Shown: piece after piece, positions 12,106 to 22,919 of the stretch
How the letters are laid out: each line of letters begins with the position of its first letter
Position numbering within the stretch: the stretch's first letter is position 1
NCBI GenBank assembly: GCA_020726505.1
Contig: JAHLEZ010000005.1
Location: forward strand, 2,480,001 to 2,544,000
Direction of reading: 5' to 3'
Source: Leptodontidium sp. MPI-SDFR-AT-0119
Taxonomy: Eukaryota; Ascomycota; Leotiomycetes; Helotiales; Leptodontidiaceae
Length of the DNA: 64,000 nt
Notes under the pieces: model-generated
What the model was told of the DNA's origin: nothing
The model's input: only the letters and a program-made list of their open reading frames with translations
Databases searched by the model: none
Translations under genes and position numbers: made by a program

Positions 12106-12495
12106 TTAGAATTTCCTTGCCTCGATATCTTTTATCAATGCTAGAGCCTTTCCTATGTTGAATTCCTCATACTCGCGAAGCTGAACCTCCTTCTTCACGC
12201 CCTTCTCCACCATGTCCTTCAGTGTATTGTCTAGGTCTCGCATCGCCCTCTCTTCAGAGTTGTGGAGCACGGTCATCATAAGGGGGATGCGAGCAAGCTT
12301 ACCCCTTGTATCCGGACGGATGACAGAGAGGAAAGCTTGATAGTTTTCGTAGTCGTCGGTTTCAAGGTCGATGTCGAAATCGAATGAGGGACCTTCCTTG
12401 AACCAGATCAGGGTTGCATTTGCGGTGATGCTCTCGTAGGCGGATTGGCTGAGCCTTTTGGAGGCTTGAGGGGCTGGGGGTTGGGGGTTTGACAT
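12106..12495 (-). CDS. Small acidic protein of unknown function
   Basis: An intact 129-residue frame starting MSNPQPPAPQASKRLSQ. The N-terminus is Pro/Ser-rich, followed by an acidic segment (FDFDIDLETDDYENYQAF) and a C-terminal charged helix rich in Lys and Glu. There is no signal peptide or membrane helix. No family is recognised. The amino-acid pattern looks coding, but there are no introns or motifs to confirm it. The ATG at 12495 is the first in frame. Confidence 0.5.
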   Translation of the reverse strand: MSNPQPPAPQASKRLSQSAYESITANATLIWFKEGPSFDFDIDLETDDYENYQAFLSVIRPDTRGKLARIPLMMTVLHNSEERAMRDLDNTLKDMVEKGVKKEVQLREYEEFNIGKALALIKDIEARKF

Positions 12496-13117
12496 AGTTG
12501 ACTGCTAATGTGGCATTCGCTGTGGCTTAGGGAATAAGTGTGTGTGCAAAATCAATTGAATTTGGATTTTGGAGAAGATACCTGATGCAGTGTATTGAGG
12601 TTGGGTTGAGGTTACAAAAGTATGAGGAGTGTTGTTTGCTTGATCACCACAGCCAATTCCAAATTTAAAATGCGTACCATGAGACTTTGTACCCCGCTCT
12701 TTCATCCCTAGGCCACGAATGGATACAGGGTTTAAAGTGCAAATCGTTCAGTTCATTAGTAAAGGCCAATCGCGGTCAGCCACGCGAGCATTTGGGGTTG
12801 CACAGCACTTACATTGGACGAGAAATCGATTGTCTTACGCTTCAGACAATGCGCGGTGATATTATCATTTTCGGTATAGTGGGTACAGCCTCTCCATGTC
12901 TCTCGGCTCATCGTCTCCTCCGTTGGCATAAACATCTCAGTCGATAAGTTGGTAGACTGTTGTCTTTCCAGACTTATCGAGCATGTTTAGCTCCTCTCTC
13001 TTGGCCCACAAACTGCGCCATAACTAGAAACTGTACCAACCCTTCCCAGCGCTCGTACACGGTTCGAAAGGCTAATTTTAGAGCCACAAGTGAACTTAAT
13101 TGAATCTATCCTTCGAG
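12496..13117. other. No recognised gene
   Basis: Intergenic; it should hold the promoter of the plus-strand DUF6594 gene. No coding exon or repeat is recognised. Confidence 0.4.
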
Positions 13118-14159
13118 ATGTCTCATGACCACACTGAAAGAGAACTCACGAGGACTTCTTACGCCGCTGCACAAGAAGAAGATGCTCGTAATAACCGCCG
13201 TCGTCAACGGCCGAGAGCCCACCAACCTCCCTCAATCATCGAGGGAAACGGTGAGCAAATCCACGAGCAGCCACTTGATCAGGATGCTTTTTCGGAGAGA
13301 GTCGTTACAGCAGCGCTGGATTCACTCGTTATACTCTTGCCAGACAAACACAAGAGGCACATAGGGAACTGCGAGGTTAATCTCGCAACTCTACAGCGCA
13401 TGAATATTCATGCAATTCAAAGGGATCTCGTGCGTTTAACAGCTCGAATATCCAGTGCTGGGAGAATGGAGGTTCATCCCAGAGACGATGCGAGACATAG
13501 CCAAGCCGTAGAAGTGAGAGAGTTGATGAAAGAGTACTGTGAGTAATAGCCAGATTTCTTGGTACTGAGTAGTATTATATGCCCATACAACTCGTGCAGT
13601 ACCTAAGAATGACTTCAAATTAGGCACAGCCTGGCGCGACTGGGATATGATATTGAAGTCTGCATCGACCGTAGGACATGACCCCTTCAGAATCACCACG
13701 CACATGGAGTTCTCTTCAAAATTGATGGAAGAGTCAGGATTGTTGACGAGGGAAGCGATCCATAATATACAAGCTGCAGCTAATCCGGGCGGCCCGAGGC
13801 TGCCACTACTTCTCCTAGAGACTCTGGACAGACGCTCGGAAGAAAGGCTGCCAGGTGTGCCTAGGCACGCCACACTGAGAGATGGTATGATTAAGGAGGC
13901 AACCCAGCGCTTCTTGTGGGGACTGGGAGGAGGTCTCGCGCTAATTTGTCCTATGGTTTTGATGGTATTGCACAAAGATACTCTTACTACGCTCCTTACT
14001 ACTTCTGTCTCAGTAATACTCTTTTCTTTTGCTGTGGCCTCGATTTCCAGTGGTCTACTACCAGGAACAGAGGCTATTGATTTAGGGCCGAGAGACGTCT
14101 TGGCAGCTACAGCAACTTATGCCGCTGTTTTGGTAGTCTTTGTTGGTGCCAGTTCCTGA
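13118..14159 (+). CDS. DUF6594-family membrane protein
   Basis: Two exons, 13118-13538 and 13600-14159, are joined by a 61-bp intron (GTGAGT ... GTGCAG) in phase 1, giving a 326-residue protein. The C-terminal third has the DUF6594 layout: a Trp/Gly-rich helix (FLWGLGGGLALICPMVLMVL), a second helix (LLTTSVSVILFSFAVASI) and a last one (DVLAATATYAAVLVVFVGAS) after the conserved RDVLAATA-type segment. The N-terminal half is charged and Arg/Gln-rich. The family is common in filamentous ascomycetes and its role is unknown; membrane location follows from the three hydrophobic helices. It lies next to the ankyrin-HET gene. The start chosen is the first ATG (MSHDHTEREL). No damage seen. Confidence 0.85.
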
Positions 14160-14862
14160 CTAGGTGGAATCGTTACAGTACAGTTCAACCAAAGACAACA
14201 GCTACCGCCAGAATCTTGTCCTTAAAATTTGCAACTTTCTCTTGCGTTTCCGCATTTCCTAGGATCTCAAGTTCTCTTTACTTTAGGTATTCTATATTCT
14301 TGACATTAGTAGTCGGAGGAAAAGGCGAGATAACTTGAGCAAATGGGGCTTCGAATGTACGGAGACGCCTTGCTTGCGAAGATGTTACGCCGAGAGAAAG
14401 AAGGTACGATCGCCGATTCGCCGCAGCAGGCTCAATAGTTTAATGTTTGCGAATGCTAATAGGTTTTTGAGTGTGCCGGGCTTGATCTATTCAATTCCGT
14501 TCGCTTTACAAACGGCTGATCAAGATGAAAGCCTGCAAACAGCTGGCTGAGAGAGAGTCTGATAGTGCACTGCCTCAGCCTGACTCTGTTTGGTTTTGAT
14601 CGCTCAGAAAATAAGCCACATTAATGTCACACAAGAACCCATTTTATGACAACAGCGCAAGGCTGAAGTATGCCTGACCAGAATTCAAGCTCACAATTGG
14701 CGGCTAGGTCTAAGAAATCGTGTGATGTCTCGATGAGGCTGCTTGTGGCTGGCAGTGGCTTGCCCAAACCAAGGAACTGAGCAAGGCTTTGCTCTCCGCA
14801 GCAGGAAGAAAGTAAAACCCGATAAACCAGGACTCTCCTCCTAAACTGTTGTATCCTATGTT
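14160..14862. other. No recognised gene
   Basis: Lies between two convergent genes (DUF6594 on plus, ankyrin-HET on minus), so it contains both 3' ends. One open frame of 71 codons at 14335 has no recognisable features. Confidence 0.4.
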
Positions 14863-17800
14863 CTAGACAATAGATATCGTGTGCTTCTTCTGCACATCAT
14901 CATATGACTCAGAAGGATAGCAATCCTCATCGTCGTAGGGAGACGTCAGAAACTCCTTATCCTCTCCCATGCATAGAAGACATCCGATGCGTGTGAATTC
15001 CCCTCTCTCCCTGCCTGTCTCTCGTAGAATAAGCCCGGCAACAGTGGAACTCCCCCTGAATTTGCTCGTAAGGAGAATGCAGTAATAAGTATCGTCATAG
15101 TCTTGGTCAACATCCATGTACACGACTGAGGTTATCGATACCGCCCACCCCAAATGATGCTTTCCGTGGCGGAACTTTGGCACCCATCTCACTCCGCCGA
15201 TTCCCTTGGATCGAAAGAGTCGCAACGGTTTGACGATACCCTGTAATGTCAAGGAGCCACCTGTGATGCAGCCTTTCGACTTCTCGATTGTCATGGCCAA
15301 GACCTGGGCAAGCGAGCCGGTGATCTCTGTCTGGGAATCCAGGGTTATGGCCCCTTCGACGGCCATCCACGAAAATGACGGAGCTCGATAGGTTTCGGGG
15401 CGCTCAGAAGGGGTGCCGTCTCCCTGACGGCAGGACTCGACATACCACAAAATGTCACGCAGGATATGATCCCTCCAGAGCCCAGCGTCGCATTTTTTGC
15501 TCAGCATAAGCTCAAATTTCCTGGTGATGCCCGAAAATGCAATAATTCGATCCTCCGGATGCGAAAATTTGGCCTTTGCATAGCGGTTGACAATCTCTGT
15601 CCAACACGACTCCAGTGCCTTTGATTGTTGCTCGTTCTGAGAATCGTAGCTAGACTGATGAAGTTGGCGACGTGCTGACTGTCCAAAGAACGGTATTGCT
15701 TTATGCATGCCGTGGGGGAACTGTTCTGCTGTCGTGGTTTCCAGACACTCCCAAAATATTTGAGTGGGGCCAAAATGGATATTTCTTGGTGAGAGCAGCT
15801 GCTCTTGGACGACCCACGCTCTCATGTTTAGGGGCGCATTGAGTATTTGGTTGTTCCACATGCCCATGTCCAATATCTGAAAGGATCCACCGTCTCGATA
15901 CCAAGGGATATTGGCCTCACAGCGTTGGAGCCGAGTAGGGTCGCGTGACGTAAAGAGACCTTGCGATGACTCTATGGCAGTCGTGGCGCAGATGTTAAAC
16001 ATTGAGTTCGAATATACCTTGTACATCTGGGACGCCTCATTGAACCAGTCGTCGGGGTCATCTTGAATGATGCAGAGTGAGTCGATCCATATATACCGGA
16101 GCCCTAGCTTGCGGGCAACGAGCATGCTCTCCCGAAACGTCTTAGGTAAGTCTGACATCGGGATTTTGCGAGAGAAGCTGTTGAGATTATCCTTACTTAG
16201 CTTGATGAACTCAGCTGAGCCCCAGCAGTGGCTCAAGGTGCAGTAGGGTCCCGGATTTATGTCCCGAGACAAAACCAAGCGGACACTCTCATCCTCTTCC
16301 ATACCATCGAGACATATCAATCGCGACGGAAGCCAATTATTATCATCTCTTGAAACATTGCACTCTTTGTGATCATGCACGCAGCTTTGCAATTGGCCGG
16401 CCGCAAACTCTAGAGACTCAGCTGAACCGGTGGTGCAAGACAAGTCTCCCACAAAGCCAAATCCTTTCGCTTCTAAGTAATATGTAGTCAGTATCGTATT
16501 TCATATGCCAGAGGCTGCACCTTGCCTTCGAAGGGTGTGAATGTGAAGAATGATATGTCGTCGGAAGAGTGGTTCAGCATTTTCATGATCTCAGGGTGGA
16601 AGTTCACTCCCCAAAAGTTCAGATTGGGGCCTAGATCTTCTGGCTTTAAATGGTTCTGCATTAGATCATTCACGTCAATTTGACACCAGAATGTGAGGGG
16701 CAGCGGAGGGGTTTCAGACTCCGGTGAAGTAGAATACAGATCCAGTAGGGTCTGGCGCATGCGATGATCCACCCGATCCCAAACGGAACTGCAGATGTAA
16801 CATCCCTGGAGAGCTGCAGAGAAGAGGCTCTGTGCAGTAAAGTGGTGAAGGAACAAGTATGACTCCGTGTGTGGCTGAGGATGCGGTAATGGCTGTGGTT
16901 CGTCTTGCGGATTCCGTCCTATTAGGACTGGTAGCAATTCCCGCGCCGTAGAGAACATGTCGAAGCCCATTATTCTACCAGTTCCATTCTGAAAAATAGA
17001 ACGGCACACATCACAAAGCGTCGCTTTTGATGCAGGGCCAAGGGAGTAAAGCTCGTTCATATCCTCAGAACCAACCTCCACTTCCACTGAAGGTGATTCA
17101 CTTTCTATGGAGTTCGAGCGTGTGTGCCCCATGGCACTAACAGCTGCGAGGCTCTGATCATCATCCTCTCCAATCGAAGGGGATGCTGAACGGTCACTTC
17201 CTACTCTCTTCAAGTTTCTCTCCTGGTTGGCTTGCGCGAGGTACGCGGTGAAGAGGAATGGGTCTACCGGTCGCCTGCCATCGTTTCGTGCAATGATGGG
17301 ATCGGCTTGCTTCTCAATGAGCAGCTTCACCAGCTCGACATGCCCTCCATAGATGGCCACAACCAGTGGTGTCATCCCGAATTCCGGGTCCGCGACGGCC
17401 AAGTTGGATCCGTACTCAAGTAGCAACCGGGCCACCTCGATGTGTCCCCCCTCTGATGCTGCAAGTATCGGAGCTATCCCTTTGTTATTCCTGGCCGAAG
17501 GGTCAGCTCCATGAGCCAAGAGCTCCTTCGTCGCCTCAGTTCTCCCAGAGACTGAAGCGAGAAAGAGGGGCGTTCTTCCAAGTTCATCCGCGGCTGCGAC
17601 GTCAGCTCCCCCCCGCAGAAGTTGCTTAATCGCCTCCAGGTGTCCCAGATCGGCGGCGAGGTGTAATGGCGCCATTCCGTGCTGGTTCTGAAGGTTGGCA
17701 TCCGCTCCATAGCGAAGAAGTAGTTCGATTACTTCGGAATGCCCCCCCACCGATGCCACGAGTGTGGGCGTCGATCCGGACGCGTTCGTGGGGTCAGTAC

Positions 17801-20084
17801 TGGCTCCATTATCAAGAAGCAACTGTATCGCCTCGAGATTCCCACCACGAGCAGCCGAGTGTACCGCCGTCGTACCGTCAATTGCCACAGCTGCTACATC
17901 GGCGCCATGCTCAAGAAGTGCTGCTATTACCTCTACGTCCCCTTTCTCCGAAGCAGCATGTAAAGGTGTAAGTCCAGACTTTTCAGTGGCAAATATGTCT
18001 GCCCCGTGTTTAATGAGTGCCTTGACCGCTTCGACTCGCCCATTGACGGAAGCAAAATGAATTGGTGTTAGCCCAGCCGTATTTGGAGCCATGGATGCAC
18101 CGCTTCCCAGCAGTAACTCGAGTATAGGAATGCGTCCTGTCTGGGAGGCAACATGTAGCGACGTTACTCCATCATTGTCTGCCGCTAATATGTCTGCCCC
18201 ATTTTCGAGTAGAACCCTGACCACCTCTGTCTTTCCATGCCCTACAGCGAGATGAAGTGGCGTACCTCCAATCTTAGTATGTGTCATCGGGGCACCATTC
18301 TCGAGCAACACCTTGATCACCTCAACATTCCCGTTCGCCACGGCAGCGTGCAGTGCCGTCAGCCCATTTTGATCTGAATCCGTAGCACTAGACTTGAGCA
18401 GGGCCCGAGTGACCCCAATATGCCCAAACTCAGCCGCGAGGACTAGGGGCACACGACCGTATTTATCCGCCGCTGATGCATCGGCATGGTGTGCGAGCAA
18501 TGCCTCAACTACATCAGCGTGCCCATGTACTGATGCAAAGTGCAGCGGCGACCTCCCATGGTAGTTTGTGATTGCGGTCTTAGCACCGTTGTCAAGCAGG
18601 ATCTTCACCACACTGATATGCCCATTACCGCTTGCCAAGTGTAGCGGTGTCCACAGCTCATTTTCAGTCTGCTCATCGATATCGGCTTCTCCATTGAGGA
18701 GCGTTTTGACGACCTCAGTATGCCCACAGGAGGAAGCACAATGTAATGCAGTCCATCCACGTTGAGCCCGGCTCGAGTGGTCTGCCCCATAGTCAAGGAG
18801 CAGTTGGATTACCTTGTCGTGTCCATTGTTTGCTGCACAGACAAGCGGCGTTTCTCCAGATACGTCCACACCATTAGCATCGGCTCCGTTCTGTAGAAGG
18901 AGCTTGGCGACTCCAATGTGCCCGCGACGACATGCTTCTTGGAGCGCGGTTTGTCCGTTACTATTCGTTGCTGCAATATCAGCCCCATGTCGGAGAAGTA
19001 GTTGAGCCACCTCTTCGTCGCCGTGAAGTGCGTTCTCAATTAATAGAGTATTTCCAAATGTATCGTTAGTAGGTCGCGACAGATCTGCTCCATTCTCAAG
19101 AAGAATCTTCACAGCTTCGAAGTACCCTTTGCGGACCGCCACATGAAGGGGTGTTGCGCCTAAATTGTTCGGGATAGTAGGATCGCCTCCGTTCGCAAGA
19201 AGCACGCCAATAACACTGGCATGTCCCCGACTTGCAGCCAGATTCAAAGGCGTCGAACTGTTTTTGTCTCTATGATTGGGATCGCCCCCATTCTCGACAA
19301 GGAGTTGAACCACCGCGACATGTCCATTATAGGAAGCCGAACCCAGTGGCGAGTGTCCGCCGTCGGTCAATATTGCGATCTCAGCTCCTTTAGCAAGGAG
19401 CTCCCTAACTGCGTTAATATGACCCTCAAAGGACGCCACATATAGTGGAGTCCGCCCGCTAATAGTTCTTATTGCAGGATTGGCGCCATGCTCCAAGAGA
19501 ATCCTGACAATATTGTCGTGTCCATAGACGGAGGCCGCATACAACGGTGTCCATCCATCGTTGCGATTAGTTGTTGCAATATCCGCCCCACAGCTAAGAA
19601 GTAGTTGAACTACGTCGGCATGACCCTCGTCGGAGGCTAAGAGTAGTGGTGTCCAGCCATCCACATTGGCTTCCTCAACGTTGGCCCCATTCTCGATAAA
19701 TAGCTTCGCTAGTTCAAAATGTCCCTCACCTGCCGCGAGGCTCAACGGTGTCCTTCCAAACTTGTTTACGATTGACAGGTCGGCTCCGCGCCTAAGAAGC
19801 AGTTCGGCCGCTTTAACATGTCCATGAAACGCGGTGACGTACAAGGGCGTTCGTCCATCGTTGTCCGAGATCGTGATGTCGCCTCCGGCCTCCATGAGTA
19901 ATCTAAGGACTTCCCAATGCCCGTTTCGAGCAGCGGTGTATATTGGTGTACGACCCGCGCTATCTGCAGCAGAGATCTTGACTCCTGATTGTAGTGCAGC
20001 CTGAGCGATGTCTACATTGCCAACGGCGCAGGCAACTTCCAAAACCTTCCTCTTCCATCGGCTAACGATCGCACCAGACTCCAT
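14863..20084 (-). CDS. Ankyrin-HET domain protein, probable single gene
   Basis: A predicted nonself-recognition (heterokaryon incompatibility type) protein. The first exon, 20084 to 16526, encodes about 28 ankyrin repeats (residues about 10-1010; GxTPLxxAxxxGH, spaced 33 residues). It then has the Cys-rich region often found before HET domains (LCDVCRSIF, then LQGCYICSSVW). The frame stops at 16488, but a 53-bp intron with GC-AG ends (16525-16473; GCAAGG ... ATACTGAC ... TTACTTAG) joins in frame to the HET exon 16472-14863. HET motifs are YCTLSHCWG, then RKLGLRYIWIDSLCIIQDD, then YSNSMFNICATTA. The fusion would be about 1,722 residues. With a GT donor at 16520 the frame would not reach the HET domain. 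Alternatives are two adjacent genes or a frameshifted pair. HET domains trigger cell death when activated; the partner is unknown. Confidence 0.8.
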
Positions 20085-20642
20085 ATTCTAAGCGACTCTT
20101 GGACGGCATTAATCTACACGTTAGTTCTTTGCCCCAACGATCTCAACAACGTGAGGATAAGGAGGATGAAGAACCTGTTTTCTGTTGCGCTGCTACGGTA
20201 GAAGAACCCCGCTTTCCCCGTCTCGTTAGTCGTTCGACAGAACGATGGACGCTTGGCGTTTGATTCGCAGGAAGAGAAAATGTATTACCAAAAAGTGCAA
20301 TAGATATGGTTACGATAAAGATTTAGAAGTAAAAAGAGAGGGTTTTGAGTCTTGTAGTCGTAGTGCTAATAATAGAACGCGCGGGCGATCTATTAGCGAT
20401 GTTAATGATCATTGACGACTGATAATAATTAATGCAGTCAAACCTAATAAGGAAATTAGGCTGATATAATTGCAAGCATTCTGGTGCTGCAGCACCTGCA
20501 TTTACAGGGGCCATTAGCGTGTGCGCGGGGCATCATCAAAATATCAATAAACCCTGGTTTCCTCCCTTAAATCATCCACTTTCTTGGTGGTGGAAGGCGC
20601 GAGAGCGTCTCTCCTCTATAGAAGGACGATACCTCAAGCATA
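20085..20642. other. 5' flank of ankyrin-HET gene, no gene seen
   Basis: Contains the upstream region of the minus-strand ankyrin-HET gene. No other coding exon recognised. Confidence 0.4.
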
Positions 20643-21176
20643 GAGCCCAATAGGAAGGATCCTCTGACCACTCAGATATGGCGGCTATACAGCAAGACAA
20701 AGAAGCAGCTGCCAAATCAAGAGCGCATAGAAAGATTGACTAGGCGCCTGCTAGCTATGAATCTACAGAAAGCGGAAGCAAGAGGATGCTGCTTGGTACG
20801 TTGGAATTTCGTAATTCTTGAGCACAGGATACTATTTAATTGATTCAATCGAGATTGTTACGGCGGAACTCGAGCGTACTAAGTAGGATTGAGGGCAATG
20901 AACGTACCCAGACTAGAGTAATAGGCAACAGGATGCTATAAACCTCGACGAGTTCATCTTCACCGATAGCGTTTCAACTTCAACAAGACTACTACAGCAG
21001 AGCGTCTGCTTCCTCTCATACGAGGTACAACGAGCGGCGTCTGCACGTAGCCTTTTCCCTCTCCAGCATCCACTCGCCTTTAGCATCGTCCTCAGCGGGG
21101 GCTCATCTGTTCCGGGCTCACCCCTACTTGATCCGCCCCTGCTGGGCATCACCGATTGCGTCGATCTTCGCGAATG
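20643..21176 (+). pseudogene. Decayed GATA-factor-like fragment
   Basis: A plus-strand segment at 20643-20795 reads [18 protein letters not shown] followed by [18 protein letters not shown]. This resembles the short conserved block (areA GATA-like, DUF1752) found in some fungal GATA regulators, whose consensus ends LTWRMMAM. A second frame at about 20946-21176 begins NLDEFIFTDS and is Ser/Leu-rich. The first frame is closed upstream by a TAG, no start codon or zinc finger is visible, and the parts do not join cleanly, so this looks like a fragment. Family assignment is from memory of the motif and is uncertain. Confidence 0.35.
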
Positions 21177-22052
21177 AATGGGACTGATGGGATAAGTGAC
21201 CAGAGTTTCTTAGTGGCTTGAAGGTGGACCTTGTAGGGTATATGAGGGTAATTGTTGATAACGACGCTGGAATAGTTGTGAGATGGGATGCTGCTAGTAG
21301 TGTCAGCGTGGCTGTTTAGTTGACGCTTTGGAGACGTTTAGAGTTAGTGAGGAGCGGAGAATTGAGGAGGCTAGGCGGGTGGAAGCTAGGGAGGACGAGA
21401 TAAGGGCTGCTGCGAGTAGAAGAGTGGGGGACGAGGCAGCGAGGAGGATGACTGAGCAGAGGTTGATTGAGGAGGCTAGGAGAGATGGAAGGAGAGAGGG
21501 ATGGAGGGAAACGAGGAGAAGTAATGTAACATCGGCGGTGAACGAGAGGCCTAAGAGCTGCAGAGCTGCGTGGAATGGTCTCTTTTCACAACTAGAACTT
21601 GAGCCGCGCAATTGCTACAGTAATATGTTTTTCTAAAATTCCAATACATTACTGAATTTCGAAGGCTTCGTGTGAGCCGCAAGTTAGCACACATTACGCA
21701 TTAATTCTAGATACAAGACGTAGCAAGGACAATGGTTAAATAGTCAGCACAACTGGGCTGATCCACATAGGCAAGACGGCCTCGTCGAATGAAAGGAAAC
21801 AATACCTCCGCGACCAACGTCGTCGCCGCGGAAGACACCACGTTCGATAGAGATTGGCAGGTTCCGGTTGAACGATAAGAAGGACCTGACGCCTTCTGAG
21901 TCATGGACCCGACTATTCAAGCGTTTGCTGCTTATGTCTGGCACGGCAATCCGGAGCTCGTTCGTGTCCTGACTGTGGGACTGTGTGGTTCGCATGGAGG
22001 TGGTCATCGTGGAGGTGGTTGTCGTGGAGGAGGTGGAATGAGTCGTGGAATT

Positions 22053-22069
22053 CCCAAACAGTGTTTGGG
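22053..22069. repeat. 17-bp palindrome CCCAAACAGTGTTTGGG
   Basis: A perfect inverted repeat with 8-bp arms around one central base. The same arms recur at 22287-22307. Perfect symmetry suits a dimeric protein-binding site or a small transposon end; neither is shown. Confidence 0.7.
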
Positions 22070-22286
22070 AGTCTGGAATTTCAACCAAATTTTTGTCGCA
22101 CAGCCACAGCTTTTTAGCGCAGAAAAAATATCAAGAGATATCAACCTCGCATTGTAGAGTATTTCTTCTCCGCAAAACTATTCTCTAGCTATTATAGTTG
22201 TTGAGATATTCACAGTATTCTTCGCTTGGGTGGTCCACGTATTCCTGCACCCTCTGGTGGTTGGTCGCTTCCGCTGACTCATCATT

Positions 22287-22307
22287 TTCCCAAACATTGT
22301 TTGGGAA
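22287..22307. repeat. 21-bp palindrome TTCCCAAACATTGTTTGGGAA
   Basis: A perfect inverted repeat with 10-bp arms. The flank (GACTCATCATT before CCCAAACA) is repeated directly about 45 bp downstream, before CCCCAAACATTT near 22332, so this palindrome sits in a small diverged tandem duplication. Confidence 0.7.
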
Positions 22308-22428
22308 TTCGCTGCCGCCGACTCATCATTCCCCAAACATTTGAAGTTCGTTCCAACTAACCCATATCCCACTTCAACTCGCCGAAACATCCTCGCAGCG
22401 CTAGTGATTTGTTCAGTAGTTCTTTAAG

Positions 22429-22661
22429 ATGGCAGGCTACAAACGTGTGTTTTTGGGCTTTTGGGTGTCGTTAGATAAACAGGACCGGCTCTGCGAGGTC
22501 TCTCTAAACAGTTCTACTATCGAAGAAGTCTCTGGACCATCCGACTAGCAGGTCGATCGTATCTTCCAGGCTTGTAAGTCTCCTATGAATCCGAACAAAC
22601 AGACTACTGACTTGTCTCTTGTCCGTCACTATCGAGTCGAGATACGCCGCGAGGGAGATAC
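22429..22661 (+). pseudogene. 5' part of gene split by retrotransposon
   Basis: The ATG at 22429 opens a frame (MAGYKRVFLGFWVSLDKQDR, then LSLVRHYRVEIRREGD) that runs up to the left end of the chromovirus at 22662. One TAG (22546-22548) interrupts it. Removing the element and one copy of its 5-bp target repeat makes the frame continue directly into the segment at 31991 and onward, so both parts belong to one gene. Family not recognised from this part. Confidence 0.7.
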
Positions 22662-22840
22662 TGTAATGATCACTAGCACGCTAAGGTGACTTTGACATAA
22701 TAAAATAACTAGAGAGGCACTAAATAATAGCTGGTAATACTATATAATACAGAAGCTAATTACTAAGGAGGGAAGGCTATCTCTTCCCCACTTTACACGC
22801 ATATATATAGGGAGTAAGCGCTAAGGCACGTGCTATTACA
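22662..22840 (-). repeat. Chromovirus LTR, left (3' by element orientation)
   Basis: 179 bp, ends TG...CA with TGTAAT/ATTACA inverted ends. Against the right LTR I count 12 differences by eye, all transitions, as RIP would produce. Confidence 0.95.
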
Positions 22841-22862
22841 ATATCTCCCCTCTTATATACTT
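22841..22862 (-). other. Polypurine tract of chromovirus
   Basis: Read on the minus strand, AAGAGGGGAGATAT directly precedes the LTR. This is the expected plus-strand primer site of an LTR element and shows that the element reads right to left. Confidence 0.7.
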
Positions 22863-22919
22863 CTGTCCCTAGAAGTAAAAATAAAAAAGTGACGATAGCC
22901 GGAGTTTCCCCGACGATTC

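Larger units (their letters stand above)
21177..22428. other. Noncoding stretch with palindromes and a charged frame
   Basis: An open plus-strand frame at 21328-21636 is rich in Glu, Arg and Ala (EERRIEEARRVEARE), like a charged helix, but lacks a convincing ATG or neighbouring exons. The right half holds two near-identical palindromes, listed separately. No gene is recognised. Confidence 0.35.

Noticed and set aside
14863..16452. HET domain frame as a stand-alone gene
   Set aside because: Its start would be a GTG, the usual pre-HET Cys-rich region lies at the end of the upstream ankyrin frame, and a GC-AG intron joins the two in frame. Two genes remain possible.
17232..19445. Several plus-strand frames of 60-100 codons
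   Set aside because: Antisense shadows of the ankyrin repeats, which keep other frames open through their biased codons.
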